Part shown: piece by piece, positions 1 through 9,168 of the stretch
How positions within the stretch are numbered: position 1 is the first letter of the stretch
How the letters are laid out: each line of letters opens with the position of its first letter
Assembly: GCF_946885855.1 (NCBI RefSeq)
Contig: NZ_CAMPHH010000014.1
Coordinates: 1-22,836 of the forward strand
DNA length: 22,836 nucleotides
Reading direction: 5' to 3'
DNA from: an uncultured Actinotalea sp.
GTDB lineage: Bacteria; Actinomycetota; Actinomycetes; Actinomycetales; Cellulomonadaceae
Notes under the pieces: generated by a model
What the model was told of the DNA's origin: nothing
The model's database searches: none
Seen by the model: only the letters and a program-made list of their open reading frames with translations
Translations under genes and position numbers: made by a program

Positions 1-42
1 CCCCCTGCGGGTGCCCGGCCCGGGGGACCTGGTGGTCGGTCG

Positions 43-582
43 TCACTCCTCGACGGTCACCGAGGTGATCGTGATGTCCTCGACCGGCCGGTCGCCCGGC
101 CGCGTCTGGGTCGTGGCGATCGCGTCGACCACGGCGCGGCTCGCGTCGTCGGCGACCTTGCCGAAGATCGTGTGCTTGCCGTTGAGCCAGGTCGTCGCCG
201 CGACGGAGATGAAGAACTGGGAGCCGTTCGTCCCGCCGACCTGGCCGGTGACGGGGTCCCGCCGCTTGCCGGCGTTGGCCATCGCGAGGAGGTAGGGCTC
301 CGAGAAGGTCAGCTCGGGGTGGATTTCGTCGTCGAACGTGTACCCCGGGCCGCCCGTGCCCGTGCCGAGCGGGTCGCCGCCCTGGATCATGAACCCGGAG
401 ATGACCCGGTGGAAGATCGTGCCGTCGAAGAGCGGCTCGGACCGGTCCTCACCCGTGCGGGGGTCCTTCCACTCCTGGCTGCCCGTGGCCAGGCCCACGA
501 AGTTGCGGACCGTCTTCGGTGCGTGGTGGGGGAAGAGCTCGATGCGGATGTCACCGGCGGAGGTGTGCAGGGTCGCGAACAT
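43..582 (-). CDS. Cyclophilin-type peptidyl-prolyl cis-trans isomerase
   Basis: Catalyses cis-trans isomerisation of Xaa-Pro bonds during protein folding; cytoplasmic, since no signal peptide or lipobox is visible. The 179-residue protein is a complete single cyclophilin domain. The motif FHRVISGFMIQGG (57-69) supplies the active-site Arg59, Phe64 and Gln67. GTNGSQFF (117-124) includes Phe123, and TTWLNGKH (130-137) gives Trp132, Leu133 and His137. About ten extra residues (KRRDPVTGQV) sit between MANAG and GTNGSQFF compared with minimal bacterial cyclophilins. The ATG at 582 was chosen because the domain starts there and GGGAGG lies just upstream; the reading frame continues upstream to 654 but has no domain content. 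It is divergent from the membrane-anchored gene at 822, an arrangement also found near gyrA in other actinobacteria. Family assignment is certain; which paralogue is not. Confidence 0.95.
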   Translation of the reverse strand: MFATLHTSAGDIRIELFPHHAPKTVRNFVGLATGSQEWKDPRTGEDRSEPLFDGTIFHRVISGFMIQGGDPLGTGTGGPGYTFDDEIHPELTFSEPYLLAMANAGKRRDPVTGQVGGTNGSQFFISVAATTWLNGKHTIFGKVADDASRAVVDAIATTQTRPGDRPVEDITITSVTVEE

Positions 583-821
583 GCGGTCATCCTCCCACGG
601 GGCGCCCGCACGGGTGGGCCGGCCCTCAGCCTCACTCGCCTCACTCGGCGTCACCCGGCGGTCCTCGGCCCTGACCCCGTCGTGCTCGCCCGAAGGACGC
701 GCGACCCGCCGTCGGGAGTGGCAGCATGGTCAGGAGTCCCGCAGGCCCGGAGCAGGAGACGGGGAGCCCGGCAGCACGCCGGTGGGCCGACAGACCTGAC
801 GCCGTCCACGGAGGAGCACCC

Positions 822-1766
822 ATGTTCGACCGCATCAGAGCCGCTCGCACGACCGTCGACGCGGAGCGGCTCAAGACCCAGGCAGCCGAGCTGCAGGCGG
901 TGCTCGCGGACGCCGGCAGCAAGGCGAACGTCACCGCCGCCCACCTCGCCGAGCAGGCGCGGCTGCAGGCCGCGGTCGCCAAGGAGTGGGCGACTCCGCA
1001 CGTCGAGCACGGGGTGGACTGGGCGCGGCCGCGGCTGGAGAAGGCGCTCGCCGAGGGCAGGCACCGGGCCGCCCCGCACGTGGAGGCCGCGGCCCGCAAG
1101 GCCGTCCCCGTCGTCGACACCGCCCACGACAAGCTGGTCGAGGAGCTCCTGCCGAAGGTCGTCGCCGCCGTCGGTGCCGCCGCCGCCGCGACCGCTGCCG
1201 GCGCGGACAGGGCGCACGACGTGACGGCCGCGCGACTGGCCGAGCTGTCGCACGTCGAGTCGAAGAAGTCCCACAAGGGCCGCAACGTGCTGCTCTTCCT
1301 CGCGCTCGCCGGGGCCGGCGCGGCCGCCTACCAGGCCTGGCGGCGCAGCACCCCGACCACCGACCCCTGGGCCGAGGACCCGTGGCAGGCCACGCCGTCG
1401 GCGACGACGCGCCGTCCGGACTTCCAGGGCGTCGTCGAGGACGTGCGGCACGAGCTCGAGGACGCCGCCGAGGCCGTCGGTGAGGCGGCGGGCGAGGCGG
1501 TGGCCCGCACCCGCGAGGCGACCGCGAAGGCGAAGGAGAGCGGGGCCGCGGCGAAGTCCCGTCGCCGCTCGGGCTCGTCGGGCACGTCGAGCCCCGCCGA
1601 CGACGCGACGACCACGCAGGCGATCGAGACCGCGGGCACCGGCTCGGCCGGCACGACGGCCGACACCGACGTGACGCCGGCCGACATCGCCGACACCATC
1701 GGGAGCCAGCTCGACGAGACGCCGGCGGCGGACGAGTCCGGCGAGAACGGCAAGCACAAGGCCTGA
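822..1766 (+). CDS. DUF5324-like membrane-anchored hypothetical protein
   Basis: Function unknown. The 314-residue protein starts with an Ala/Glu/Arg/Lys-rich, probably helical or coiled-coil region (about 1-150). A basic stretch KKSHKGRN (148-155) is followed by one hydrophobic segment (about 155-173, NVLLFLALAGAGAAAYQAW). The C-terminal half is low-complexity: Ala/Glu/Lys-rich, then Ser/Thr/Asp-rich, ending in charged residues. This layout, a helical N-terminus with repeated 'AxPHVE' and 'RPRLEKA' phrases, then a single membrane segment and DPW-type motifs (DPWAEDPW, 181-188), resembles the DUF5324 proteins encoded next to the cyclophilin gene near gyrA in Streptomyces. I assign it on that basis and on synteny, not on a search. 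The start at ATG 822 follows a clear GGAGGAG. It is transcribed against the leftward replication fork, unlike most neighbours. A hairpin terminator follows at 1811. Confidence 0.8.
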   Translation: MFDRIRAARTTVDAERLKTQAAELQAVLADAGSKANVTAAHLAEQARLQAAVAKEWATPHVEHGVDWARPRLEKALAEGRHRAAPHVEAAARKAVPVVDTAHDKLVEELLPKVVAAVGAAAAATAAGADRAHDVTAARLAELSHVESKKSHKGRNVLLFLALAGAGAAAYQAWRRSTPTTDPWAEDPWQATPSATTRRPDFQGVVEDVRHELEDAAEAVGEAAGEAVARTREATAKAKESGAAAKSRRRSGSSGTSSPADDATTTQAIETAGTGSAGTTADTDVTPADIADTIGSQLDETPAADESGENGKHKA

Positions 1767-1810
1767 TCCGCGCGGCAGCCCCACGGGCCGAAGGGTCCGG
1801 CAACGCAGAC

Positions 1811-1844
1811 GACGAGAGGCCCGGTGCGAACCGGGCCTCTCGTC
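1811..1844. terminator. Bidirectional hairpin terminator between convergent genes
   Basis: Perfect 15-bp inverted repeat (GACGAGAGGCCCGGT paired with its complement) closed by a GCGA tetraloop of the stable GNRA type. It sits between the convergent ends of the DUF5324-like gene (stop 1766) and wrbA (stop 1861). No T-tract follows on either strand, as is common in high-GC actinobacteria. Confidence 0.85.
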
Positions 1845-1860
1845 CTGTCGGGACGTCCTG

Positions 1861-2469
1861 TCAGGCTGCCTCGGCCGTCAGCCGCCGCGAGATCGCGATG
1901 GTCCGCGCCGCGAGGTGGTCGAGCGCGTCGAGCACGCCGTCGTCGATCGGGTCGTCGTTCTGGGCGCCGGAGACGTGGGACACCCCGTAGGGGTTGCCGT
2001 CGACGAACTTGAGCTGATCGGTGTACCCGGGCGTGACGAGGATCCCGCCGAAGTGCGCCACCGCGTGGTACATCGACAGCAACGTGGACTCCTGGCCGCC
2101 GTGCGCCGTCTGGGAGGACGTGAAGCCGGCGTAGACCTTGTCGGCGAGCTTCCCCTCCGCCCACAGCGGGCCGAGCGTGTCCACGAACTGCTGGAACTGG
2201 CTCGTCACGTTGCCGTACCGGGTGGGGGAGCCCAGCAGCACGACGTCGGCCCACTCGATGTCCTCCGGTGCGGCCTTCGGCTCGGCCGCGATCGCGTCGA
2301 CGTGCTCGCGCCACCGGGGATTGCTGTCGACGGCAGCGTCGGGAGCGATCTCGGTCACGTGTCGACGCCGGACGTCGGCGCCCTCGCTCCCCGCGGCCTT
2401 CTCCAGGCGCAGCGCCATCTCGTGCAGGTTGCCGGTGCTCGAGTAGTAGATGATCGCGACGTTCGTCAT
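1861..2469 (-). CDS. wrbA: WrbA-type NAD(P)H:quinone oxidoreductase (flavodoxin fold)
   Basis: Predicted FMN flavoprotein that reduces quinones by two electrons, limiting semiquinone and superoxide formation; cytoplasmic. Length (202 aa) matches the WrbA family. The FMN phosphate loop is YYSSTGNLHEMA (8-19). GSPTRYGNVTSQFQQF (80-95) is the family's central FMN/dimer motif, and TSSQTAHGGQESTLLSMYH (117-135) is the conserved third flavin loop. Start ATG 2469 follows GGGAGAGG and gives an N-terminus beginning exactly at the first beta strand; an upstream extension to 2532 adds only arginine-rich sequence. Its start lies 82 bp from a DtxR/IdeR-like iron box that it shares with the divergent gene at 2592, so iron-linked control is possible but not shown. 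The terminator at 1811 ends it. Family call is secure; the physiological quinone is unknown. Confidence 0.94.
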   Translation of the reverse strand: MTNVAIIYYSSTGNLHEMALRLEKAAGSEGADVRRRHVTEIAPDAAVDSNPRWREHVDAIAAEPKAAPEDIEWADVVLLGSPTRYGNVTSQFQQFVDTLGPLWAEGKLADKVYAGFTSSQTAHGGQESTLLSMYHAVAHFGGILVTPGYTDQLKFVDGNPYGVSHVSGAQNDDPIDDGVLDALDHLAARTIAISRRLTAEAA

Positions 2470-2551
2470 GGGCCTCTCCCGTCCGACGGTGATTGACCCT
2501 TCCACCATCCGTGAGGCCGGCCGGTCCCGCACCCTGGAGCGGGCGATCTTG

Positions 2552-2570
2552 GTAGGTAAGGCTTACCTTG
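2552..2570. promoter_or_regulatory. DtxR/IdeR-like iron box in a divergent promoter region
   Basis: The 19-mer GTAGGTAAGGCTTACCTTG matches the mycobacterial IdeR box TTAGGTTAGGCTAACCTAA at 14 of 19 positions. Its core AGGTAAG-G-CTTACCT (2554-2568) is a perfect 7-bp inverted repeat around one base, and the two inner differences are symmetrical A/T swaps. It lies 21 bp before the likely GTG start at 2592 and 82 bp before the wrbA start. Family knowledge: DtxR/IdeR regulators with Fe2+ repress genes carrying such boxes, mostly siderophore and iron-uptake genes. Iron control here is an inference. A weaker overlapping dyad AAGGC...GCCTT follows at about 2559-2575. Confidence 0.72.
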
Positions 2571-2591
2571 CCTTCAGGTAGCCTCCTCGCT

Positions 2592-5276
2592 GTGCCCCTG
2601 CCGATCCGCCCCGCCGAGCCCGCGACCAGGTGCACCCAGCCGCGGCTCGTCGCGGGCCTGGGCCGCCACGGGCAGCGCACCGCGCTGGTCGAGGGCGGCC
2701 GACGCACGAGCTTCACCGAGCTCGACCGGCTCGTCACGGAGCGGGCGCGGACGCTGGGACCTGTCCGACGCCTCGTCCTCGTGGCGATCGCGCCGACGAC
2801 CGCGTCCGTCGTCGACTACCTCGGCGCGCTGCGCGGCGGCCACGCCGTGCTGCTGACCGCCGAGGACGACGTCGCCGTCGACACGCTCGTGCACGCCTAC
2901 GACCCGGACGTCGTCCTGAGGGCGGGCGGCGGCATCGCGGAGCGGCGCGCCGGGACGGCCCACGAGCTGCACCCGGACATCACACTGCTGCTGAGCACGT
3001 CAGGGTCGACCGGCTCCGCGAAGCTCGTCCGGCTGTCCCGGCAGAACGTCGACAGCAACGCCGCGGCGATCGCGGCGTCGCTCGGGCTGGGGGCCGACGA
3101 CAGCGCGGTGACGAGCCTGCCCCTGCACTACACGTACGGGCTGTCGGTCCTGCACTCCCACCTGCACGTCGGGGGAGCGGTGGCACTGACCGGCCTGTCC
3201 GTGGTGGACACCTGCTTCTGGGAGCTCGTCCGGACCGAGGGCGTCACGTCCGTGGCGGGCGTGCCGCACACCTTCGACCTCCTGGACCGGACCGGCTTCA
3301 CCGGCGCCGACCTGCCGGAGCTGCGTCGGATCACCCAGGCCGGTGGCCGCCTCGCCCCCGACGCCGTCCTGCGCTGGCACGGGACCGGCCGGCGCCACGG
3401 CTGGGACCTCGTCGTCATGTACGGGCAGACGGAGGCCACGGCCAGGATGGCGGTGCTCCCGCCGCACCTCACGGCGACCCACCCCGCCGCCGTCGGCCGG
3501 GTGCTGCCGGGCGGTGAGCTCCGCGTCGAGCCGGTCCCCGAGGCCGACGAGCCGGGTGTCGGCGAGCTCGTCTACCGCGGGCCCAACGTCATGCTCGGCT
3601 ACGCGACGACGCCCGCGGACCTGGCACTCGGCCGCACCGTCACCGAGCTGCGGACCGGGGACCTCGGCCGCATCCGCGACGGCCTGGTGGAGGTCGTCGG
3701 CCGGCGGGCTCGGTTCGTCAAGCTCTTCGGCCTGCGGATCGACCTCGGCGTCCTCGAGGCCCGTCTCGCCGACGGCGGCCTGACCGCCGCGTGCGCCGGG
3801 GACGACGACGTGCTCGTCGTCGTGGTCGAGCGGGAGGGCCTGCGCCGCGCGGGGCTGCACGGGGCGGGAGCCGTCGAGGCGGTCCGCCGCCGGCTCGCCG
3901 GGGCGTGCGGCGTGCCGGGGACCGTCATCGACGTCGTCGTCGTCGAGGAGCTGCCGCGGCTCACCAGCGGCAAGGTGGACCTGGCAGCGGTGCGGGAGGT
4001 CGCGGCGCGGCGTCGCCAGGGCGTCGCGGACCCCGGGCGTGGCGGTGCGCCCTCGACCGGGCCGGACGCAGGGCCGTCGGCCGAGAGCGCGGCCCCTCCG
4101 GGCGCTCACGGGGACGGCGCGTCCGTCGCGGCGCTCGTGGCCCTGTACGCGGAGCTGCTCGAGCGTCCGGACGCGACCGCCGACAGCACGTTCGTGGGGC
4201 TGGGCGGCGACTCGCTGTCCTACGTCGAGACGTCCGTGCGACTCGAGCGGCGGCTGGGCGCGCTCCCGGCAGGGTGGCACCTCCTGCCGGTCCGGGACCT
4301 CGCGGCCACCCGCGCCGACGACGACGCGGCCCGGCCCTCCCGGCGCGGCGGTCTCGGGCGCCTGGAGACGAGCGTCGCGCTGCGGGCCGTCGGCATCCTG
4401 CTCGTGGTGATGACCCACTCGAACGTCCTGCACCTGCCTGGCGGGGCGCACCTGCTCCTGGCCGTGGCGGGGTTCAACCTGGCGCGCTTCCAGCTCTCCG
4501 CGGCGGACCGCGCGACGCGGGTGCGCCGCGTCGGCGCGAGCCTGACCCGCCTCCTGGTGCCGAGCGTCCTGTGGATCGGTGTCGCCGGTGCCGTCACAGG
4601 CCTCTACGCGCCGACGACGGCGCTCCTGCTCACCAACGTCCTCGGTCCCGACCGCTGGGGCTCCGCCTGGCACTTCTGGTTCCTCGAGGCCGTGGTGTGG
4701 CTCGTCGTCGGCGTCACTGCGCTGCTGTCCGTGCCGGCGCTCGACCGCGCGGAGCGGCGGTGGCCGTTCGGCGCCCCGCTGGCAGTGCTCGCCGTCGGCC
4801 TGCTGTTCCGGTTCGAGGCGCTCGTGGTCGACAGCGGGCCGCACATCCAGACGCCGCAGAACCTCCTGTGGCTCTTCGCCCTGGGCTGGGCCGCGGCTCG
4901 GGCAGGGACCCGGTGGCAGCGCGCCGTCGTGACGGTCGCGGCGCTCCTCACCGTGCCGGGCTTCTTCGAGAACCCGCTGAGGGAGGGGCTCGTCGTCGGT
5001 GCGGTGGCCCTCCTGGTGTGGGTCGGGAGCCTGCCGTTCCCGCGCGGGCTCGGCCGGGTGGCCGGTCTCCTCGCCGCGAGCTCGCTGTACGTCTACCTGA
5101 CGCACTGGATGGTCTACCCGCACCTGGAGGACGACTACCCGGTGCTGGGCGTGCTCGCGTCGTTCGTCGTCGGCCTCGCGTACTGGCAGCTCACCGACCG
5201 GACCTGGCGACGCGTGGCGGGCGCCGTGCAGCGGCGACAGGGCCGCACCAAGCGGCCGCACGCACGACGCGTGTGA
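2592..5276 (+). CDS. Adenylation / carrier-protein / membrane acyltransferase-3 fusion protein
   Basis: An 894-residue single-chain protein with three modules. (1) An AMP-forming acyl/aminoacyl-adenylating domain, about 1-480: P-loop-like STSGSTGSAK (135-144), MYGQTE (276-281), RTGDLGR (354-360), a GRRARFVKLFGLRIDL hinge motif (about 371-386) and catalytic Lys461 in TSGK. (2) A phosphopantetheine carrier domain, about 510-585, with GGDS and attachment Ser541. (3) A multi-pass acyltransferase-3 (OafA-like) domain, about 592-880, with the family's R-X10-H motif (Arg598, His609). All key residues look intact. Inferred role: activate an acid, load it on the built-in carrier and transfer it to an acceptor at the membrane, like a one-protein version of D-alanylation systems. 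Substrate and acceptor are unknown. I chose GTG 2592; TTG 2568 lies inside the iron box. No Shine-Dalgarno is visible, so the message may be leaderless. A siderophore-related role is possible from the iron box only. Confidence 0.88.
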   Translation: MPLPIRPAEPATRCTQPRLVAGLGRHGQRTALVEGGRRTSFTELDRLVTERARTLGPVRRLVLVAIAPTTASVVDYLGALRGGHAVLLTAEDDVAVDTLVHAYDPDVVLRAGGGIAERRAGTAHELHPDITLLLSTSGSTGSAKLVRLSRQNVDSNAAAIAASLGLGADDSAVTSLPLHYTYGLSVLHSHLHVGGAVALTGLSVVDTCFWELVRTEGVTSVAGVPHTFDLLDRTGFTGADLPELRRITQAGGRLAPDAVLRWHGTGRRHGWDLVVMYGQTEATARMAVLPPHLTATHPAAVGRVLPGGELRVEPVPEADEPGVGELVYRGPNVMLGYATTPADLALGRTVTELRTGDLGRIRDGLVEVVGRRARFVKLFGLRIDLGVLEARLADGGLTAACAGDDDVLVVVVEREGLRRAGLHGAGAVEAVRRRLAGACGVPGTVIDVVVVEELPRLTSGKVDLAAVREVAARRRQGVADPGRGGAPSTGPDAGPSAESAAPPGAHGDGASVAALVALYAELLERPDATADSTFVGLGGDSLSYVETSVRLERRLGALPAGWHLLPVRDLAATRADDDAARPSRRGGLGRLETSVALRAVGILLVVMTHSNVLHLPGGAHLLLAVAGFNLARFQLSAADRATRVRRVGASLTRLLVPSVLWIGVAGAVTGLYAPTTALLLTNVLGPDRWGSAWHFWFLEAVVWLVVGVTALLSVPALDRAERRWPFGAPLAVLAVGLLFRFEALVVDSGPHIQTPQNLLWLFALGWAAARAGTRWQRAVVTVAALLTVPGFFENPLREGLVVGAVALLVWVGSLPFPRGLGRVAGLLAASSLYVYLTHWMVYPHLEDDYPVLGVLASFVVGLAYWQLTDRTWRRVAGAVQRRQGRTKRPHARRV

Positions 5277-5310
5277 CGGGCCGGCTCCGACGCCGACAGC
5301 TCCGGAGACG

Positions 5311-5345
5311 ACGAGGACGGCTCACCGGGAGTGAGCCGTCCTCGT
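5311..5345. terminator. Bidirectional hairpin terminator between acyltransferase gene and tRNA-Ala
   Basis: Perfect 15-bp inverted repeat (ACGAGGACGGCTCAC and its complement) with a five-base CGGGA loop. It lies between the convergent ends of the fusion gene (stop 5276) and tRNA-Ala (3' end 5353). There is no T-tract, as for the hairpin at 1811. Confidence 0.85.
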
Positions 5346-5352
5346 GGTGCTG

Positions 5353-5425
5353 TGGAGCCAAGGGGACTCGAACCCCTAACCCCCTGCTTGCAAAGCAGGT
5401 GCGCTACCAATTGCGCCATGGCCCC
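5353..5425 (-). tRNA. tRNA-Ala (anticodon UGC)
   Basis: A 73-nt cloverleaf on the minus strand, starting GGGGCCATGGCGC and ending GGCTCCA. The acceptor stem pairs fully and includes the G3:U70 wobble that identifies alanine tRNAs. The anticodon arm reads CTGCT-TTGCAA-GCAG with anticodon TGC, and the T-arm is GGGGTTCGAGTCCCC. The 3' CCA is not encoded (the discriminator A is followed by CAG). It lies downstream of DLW-39 and tRNA-Ile on the same strand, probably in one transcript, and ends at the hairpin at 5311. Confidence 0.97.
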
Positions 5426-5476
5426 GCGCGGCCGGGGCCGCGGTCCGGGTCGTGCTGGTGCTCCGCCCGGTGATGG

Positions 5477-5596
5477 TCAGGCGACGTCGTCGGTGACCTC
5501 GGTCCACAGGTCGCGCTCGTCGCGGTCCTCGGCGTACGTCCGCCAGGCGAGGTATGCGGCTCCGAGGGCGAGCAGGGCGATGACGAGCTTCTTCAT
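5477..5596 (-). CDS. DLW-39 family small protein
   Basis: A 39-residue protein beginning MKKLVIALLALGAAYLAW, followed by a charged tail RTYAEDRDERDLWTEVTDDVA. The N-terminal hydrophobic stretch (about 4-18) is long enough for a membrane anchor. The tail carries the DLW motif that names this actinobacterial family, whose members are about 39 residues long and lie next to the tRNA-Ile/tRNA-Ala pair downstream of gyrA. Function unknown. The start is well supported: GGAGGACGG directly precedes ATG 5596. The gene sits 51 bp from tRNA-Ala and 24 bp from tRNA-Ile, so it is probably cotranscribed with both and released by tRNA processing. Confidence 0.92.
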   Translation of the reverse strand: MKKLVIALLALGAAYLAWRTYAEDRDERDLWTEVTDDVA

Positions 5597-5620
5597 CCGT
5601 CCTCCGTGGAGCGTCGGGGG

Positions 5621-5694
5621 TGGGCCTAAGAGGACTTGAACCTCTGACCTCTTCCTTATCAGGGAAGCGCTCTAACCGTCTGAGCTATAGGCCC
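5621..5694 (-). tRNA. tRNA-Ile (anticodon GAU)
   Basis: A 74-nt cloverleaf on the minus strand, starting GGGCCTATAGCTCAG and ending TAGGCCCA, with a fully paired acceptor stem. The anticodon loop CTGATAA (anticodon GAT) closes a CTTCC/GGAAG stem, and the T-arm is AGAGGTTCAAGTCCTCT. CCA is not encoded. It is the first element of the tRNA-Ile / DLW-39 / tRNA-Ala unit. Confidence 0.97.
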
Positions 5695-5727
5695 GTGCGC
5701 GTCGCGGCGTGCCGCAGGCGCCGGACG

Positions 5728-5757
5728 AGAGTACCCCAGCGCCGGTGTCGGACCCAA
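5728..5757 (-). promoter_or_regulatory. Promoter of the tRNA-Ile / DLW-39 / tRNA-Ala unit
   Basis: On the minus strand, TTGGGT (5752-5757) is followed after 18 bp by TACTCT (5728-5733). These fit a sigma-70/HrdB-type -35 and -10. The expected start point (about 5721) is about 27 nt before mature tRNA-Ile. No other good promoter was seen between the DUF3566 gene and the tRNA. Confidence 0.55.
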
Positions 5758-5826
5758 CTCGGACGGGTCCCCAGGGCGGCTGCGACGTGCGGGTGCTGCC
5801 GCCGACGACGACGCCTTCGTCGCGCC

Positions 5827-6470
5827 TCAGTCGTCCGTGAGGGTCATGTGGATGCCACCCACGAGCGCCGCGACGATGTTGTAGAGGAATGCGCCGAGCG
5901 TCGCCAGCGCCGTGAGCAGGACGACGTCGACGATCGCGATGATCGTCGCCAGCGCCATGACACGGTCGAAGGCGGCGTACTCGGTGATCGGGAAGAAGTC
6001 GGGGCTTCCGGTGATCTCCGTGATCGTCTCGTCGAGCTGCGCGAAGACGCCCTGGCCGTCCAGCGTGAACCACACGACCGCCGCCGCGACGACCATCATG
6101 ATCCCCACCGCGAACGACAGCAGGAACGACAGCTTCATGACCGACCACGGGTCGATCCGCGCCAGTGCCAGGCGCACGCGACGAGGTCCGGTCGCCGCGG
6201 GCGCAGGAGCCTCGGCACGGCCCGCCGCGGGTCCCGTGCGCTCCGACGTCGGCCGGGGGTCGCGGTTCACCGCCCCGGCGACGGCCGCGCCGGCCGCCTT
6301 GAGCCGCTCCGAGACCGAGGGACCGGCGTCGCCGTTCTCGCGCGGGACCGCCGGACGCTCCGCCGTCGTCTGCGTGTCGGGCTGAGCCGGCTTCTCCGGG
6401 GTGCGCACCGAGGTGCGCCCGGGCGCGGCCCCGGGCGTGCTCGCGGGGCGCGGCTGCGTGCCGTCGGTGC

Positions 6471-6474
<4 letters not shown>
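5827..6474 (-). CDS. DUF3566 domain transmembrane protein
   Basis: A 215-residue membrane protein of unknown function found downstream of gyrA across actinobacteria. The first 95 residues are disordered and Pro/Ala/Thr/Arg-rich. The DUF3566 domain begins at [20 protein letters not shown] (98-117), with two predicted membrane segments (about 113-137 and 173-203) and a short extracytoplasmic loop between them. It ends [13 protein letters not shown], typical of the family. Its ATG overlaps the gyrA stop by four bases (ATGA, 6471-6474), so it is probably translationally coupled to gyrA and part of the gyrB-gyrA operon. Only weak hairpin potential is seen downstream before the tRNA promoter. Confidence 0.94.
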
Positions 6475-9107
<2,633 letters not shown>

Positions 9108-9168
9108 GGTGCTCCTTGCTCAGGACGTGCGGGGTTGTCGCTGGGACGGTCTCGACTCGACGTGATTC

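Noticed and set aside
1..42. CCCCC/GGGGG pairing as a terminator of the cyclophilin gene
   Set aside because: Five-bp stem with a large loop in GC-rich DNA, cut by the window edge; too weak to call.
630..647. Tandem CCTCACTCG repeat upstream of the cyclophilin gene
   Set aside because: Only two 9-bp copies in GC-rich DNA; no supporting promoter context.
2568..2591. TTG start eight codons upstream for the three-domain protein
   Set aside because: It lies within the iron-box dyad and has no Shine-Dalgarno; GTG 2592 is more plausible.
5353..5425. tRNA-Ala as an integration site for a mobile island
   Set aside because: No integrase, no second copy of the tRNA 3' end and no direct repeats were found; adjacency alone is not enough.
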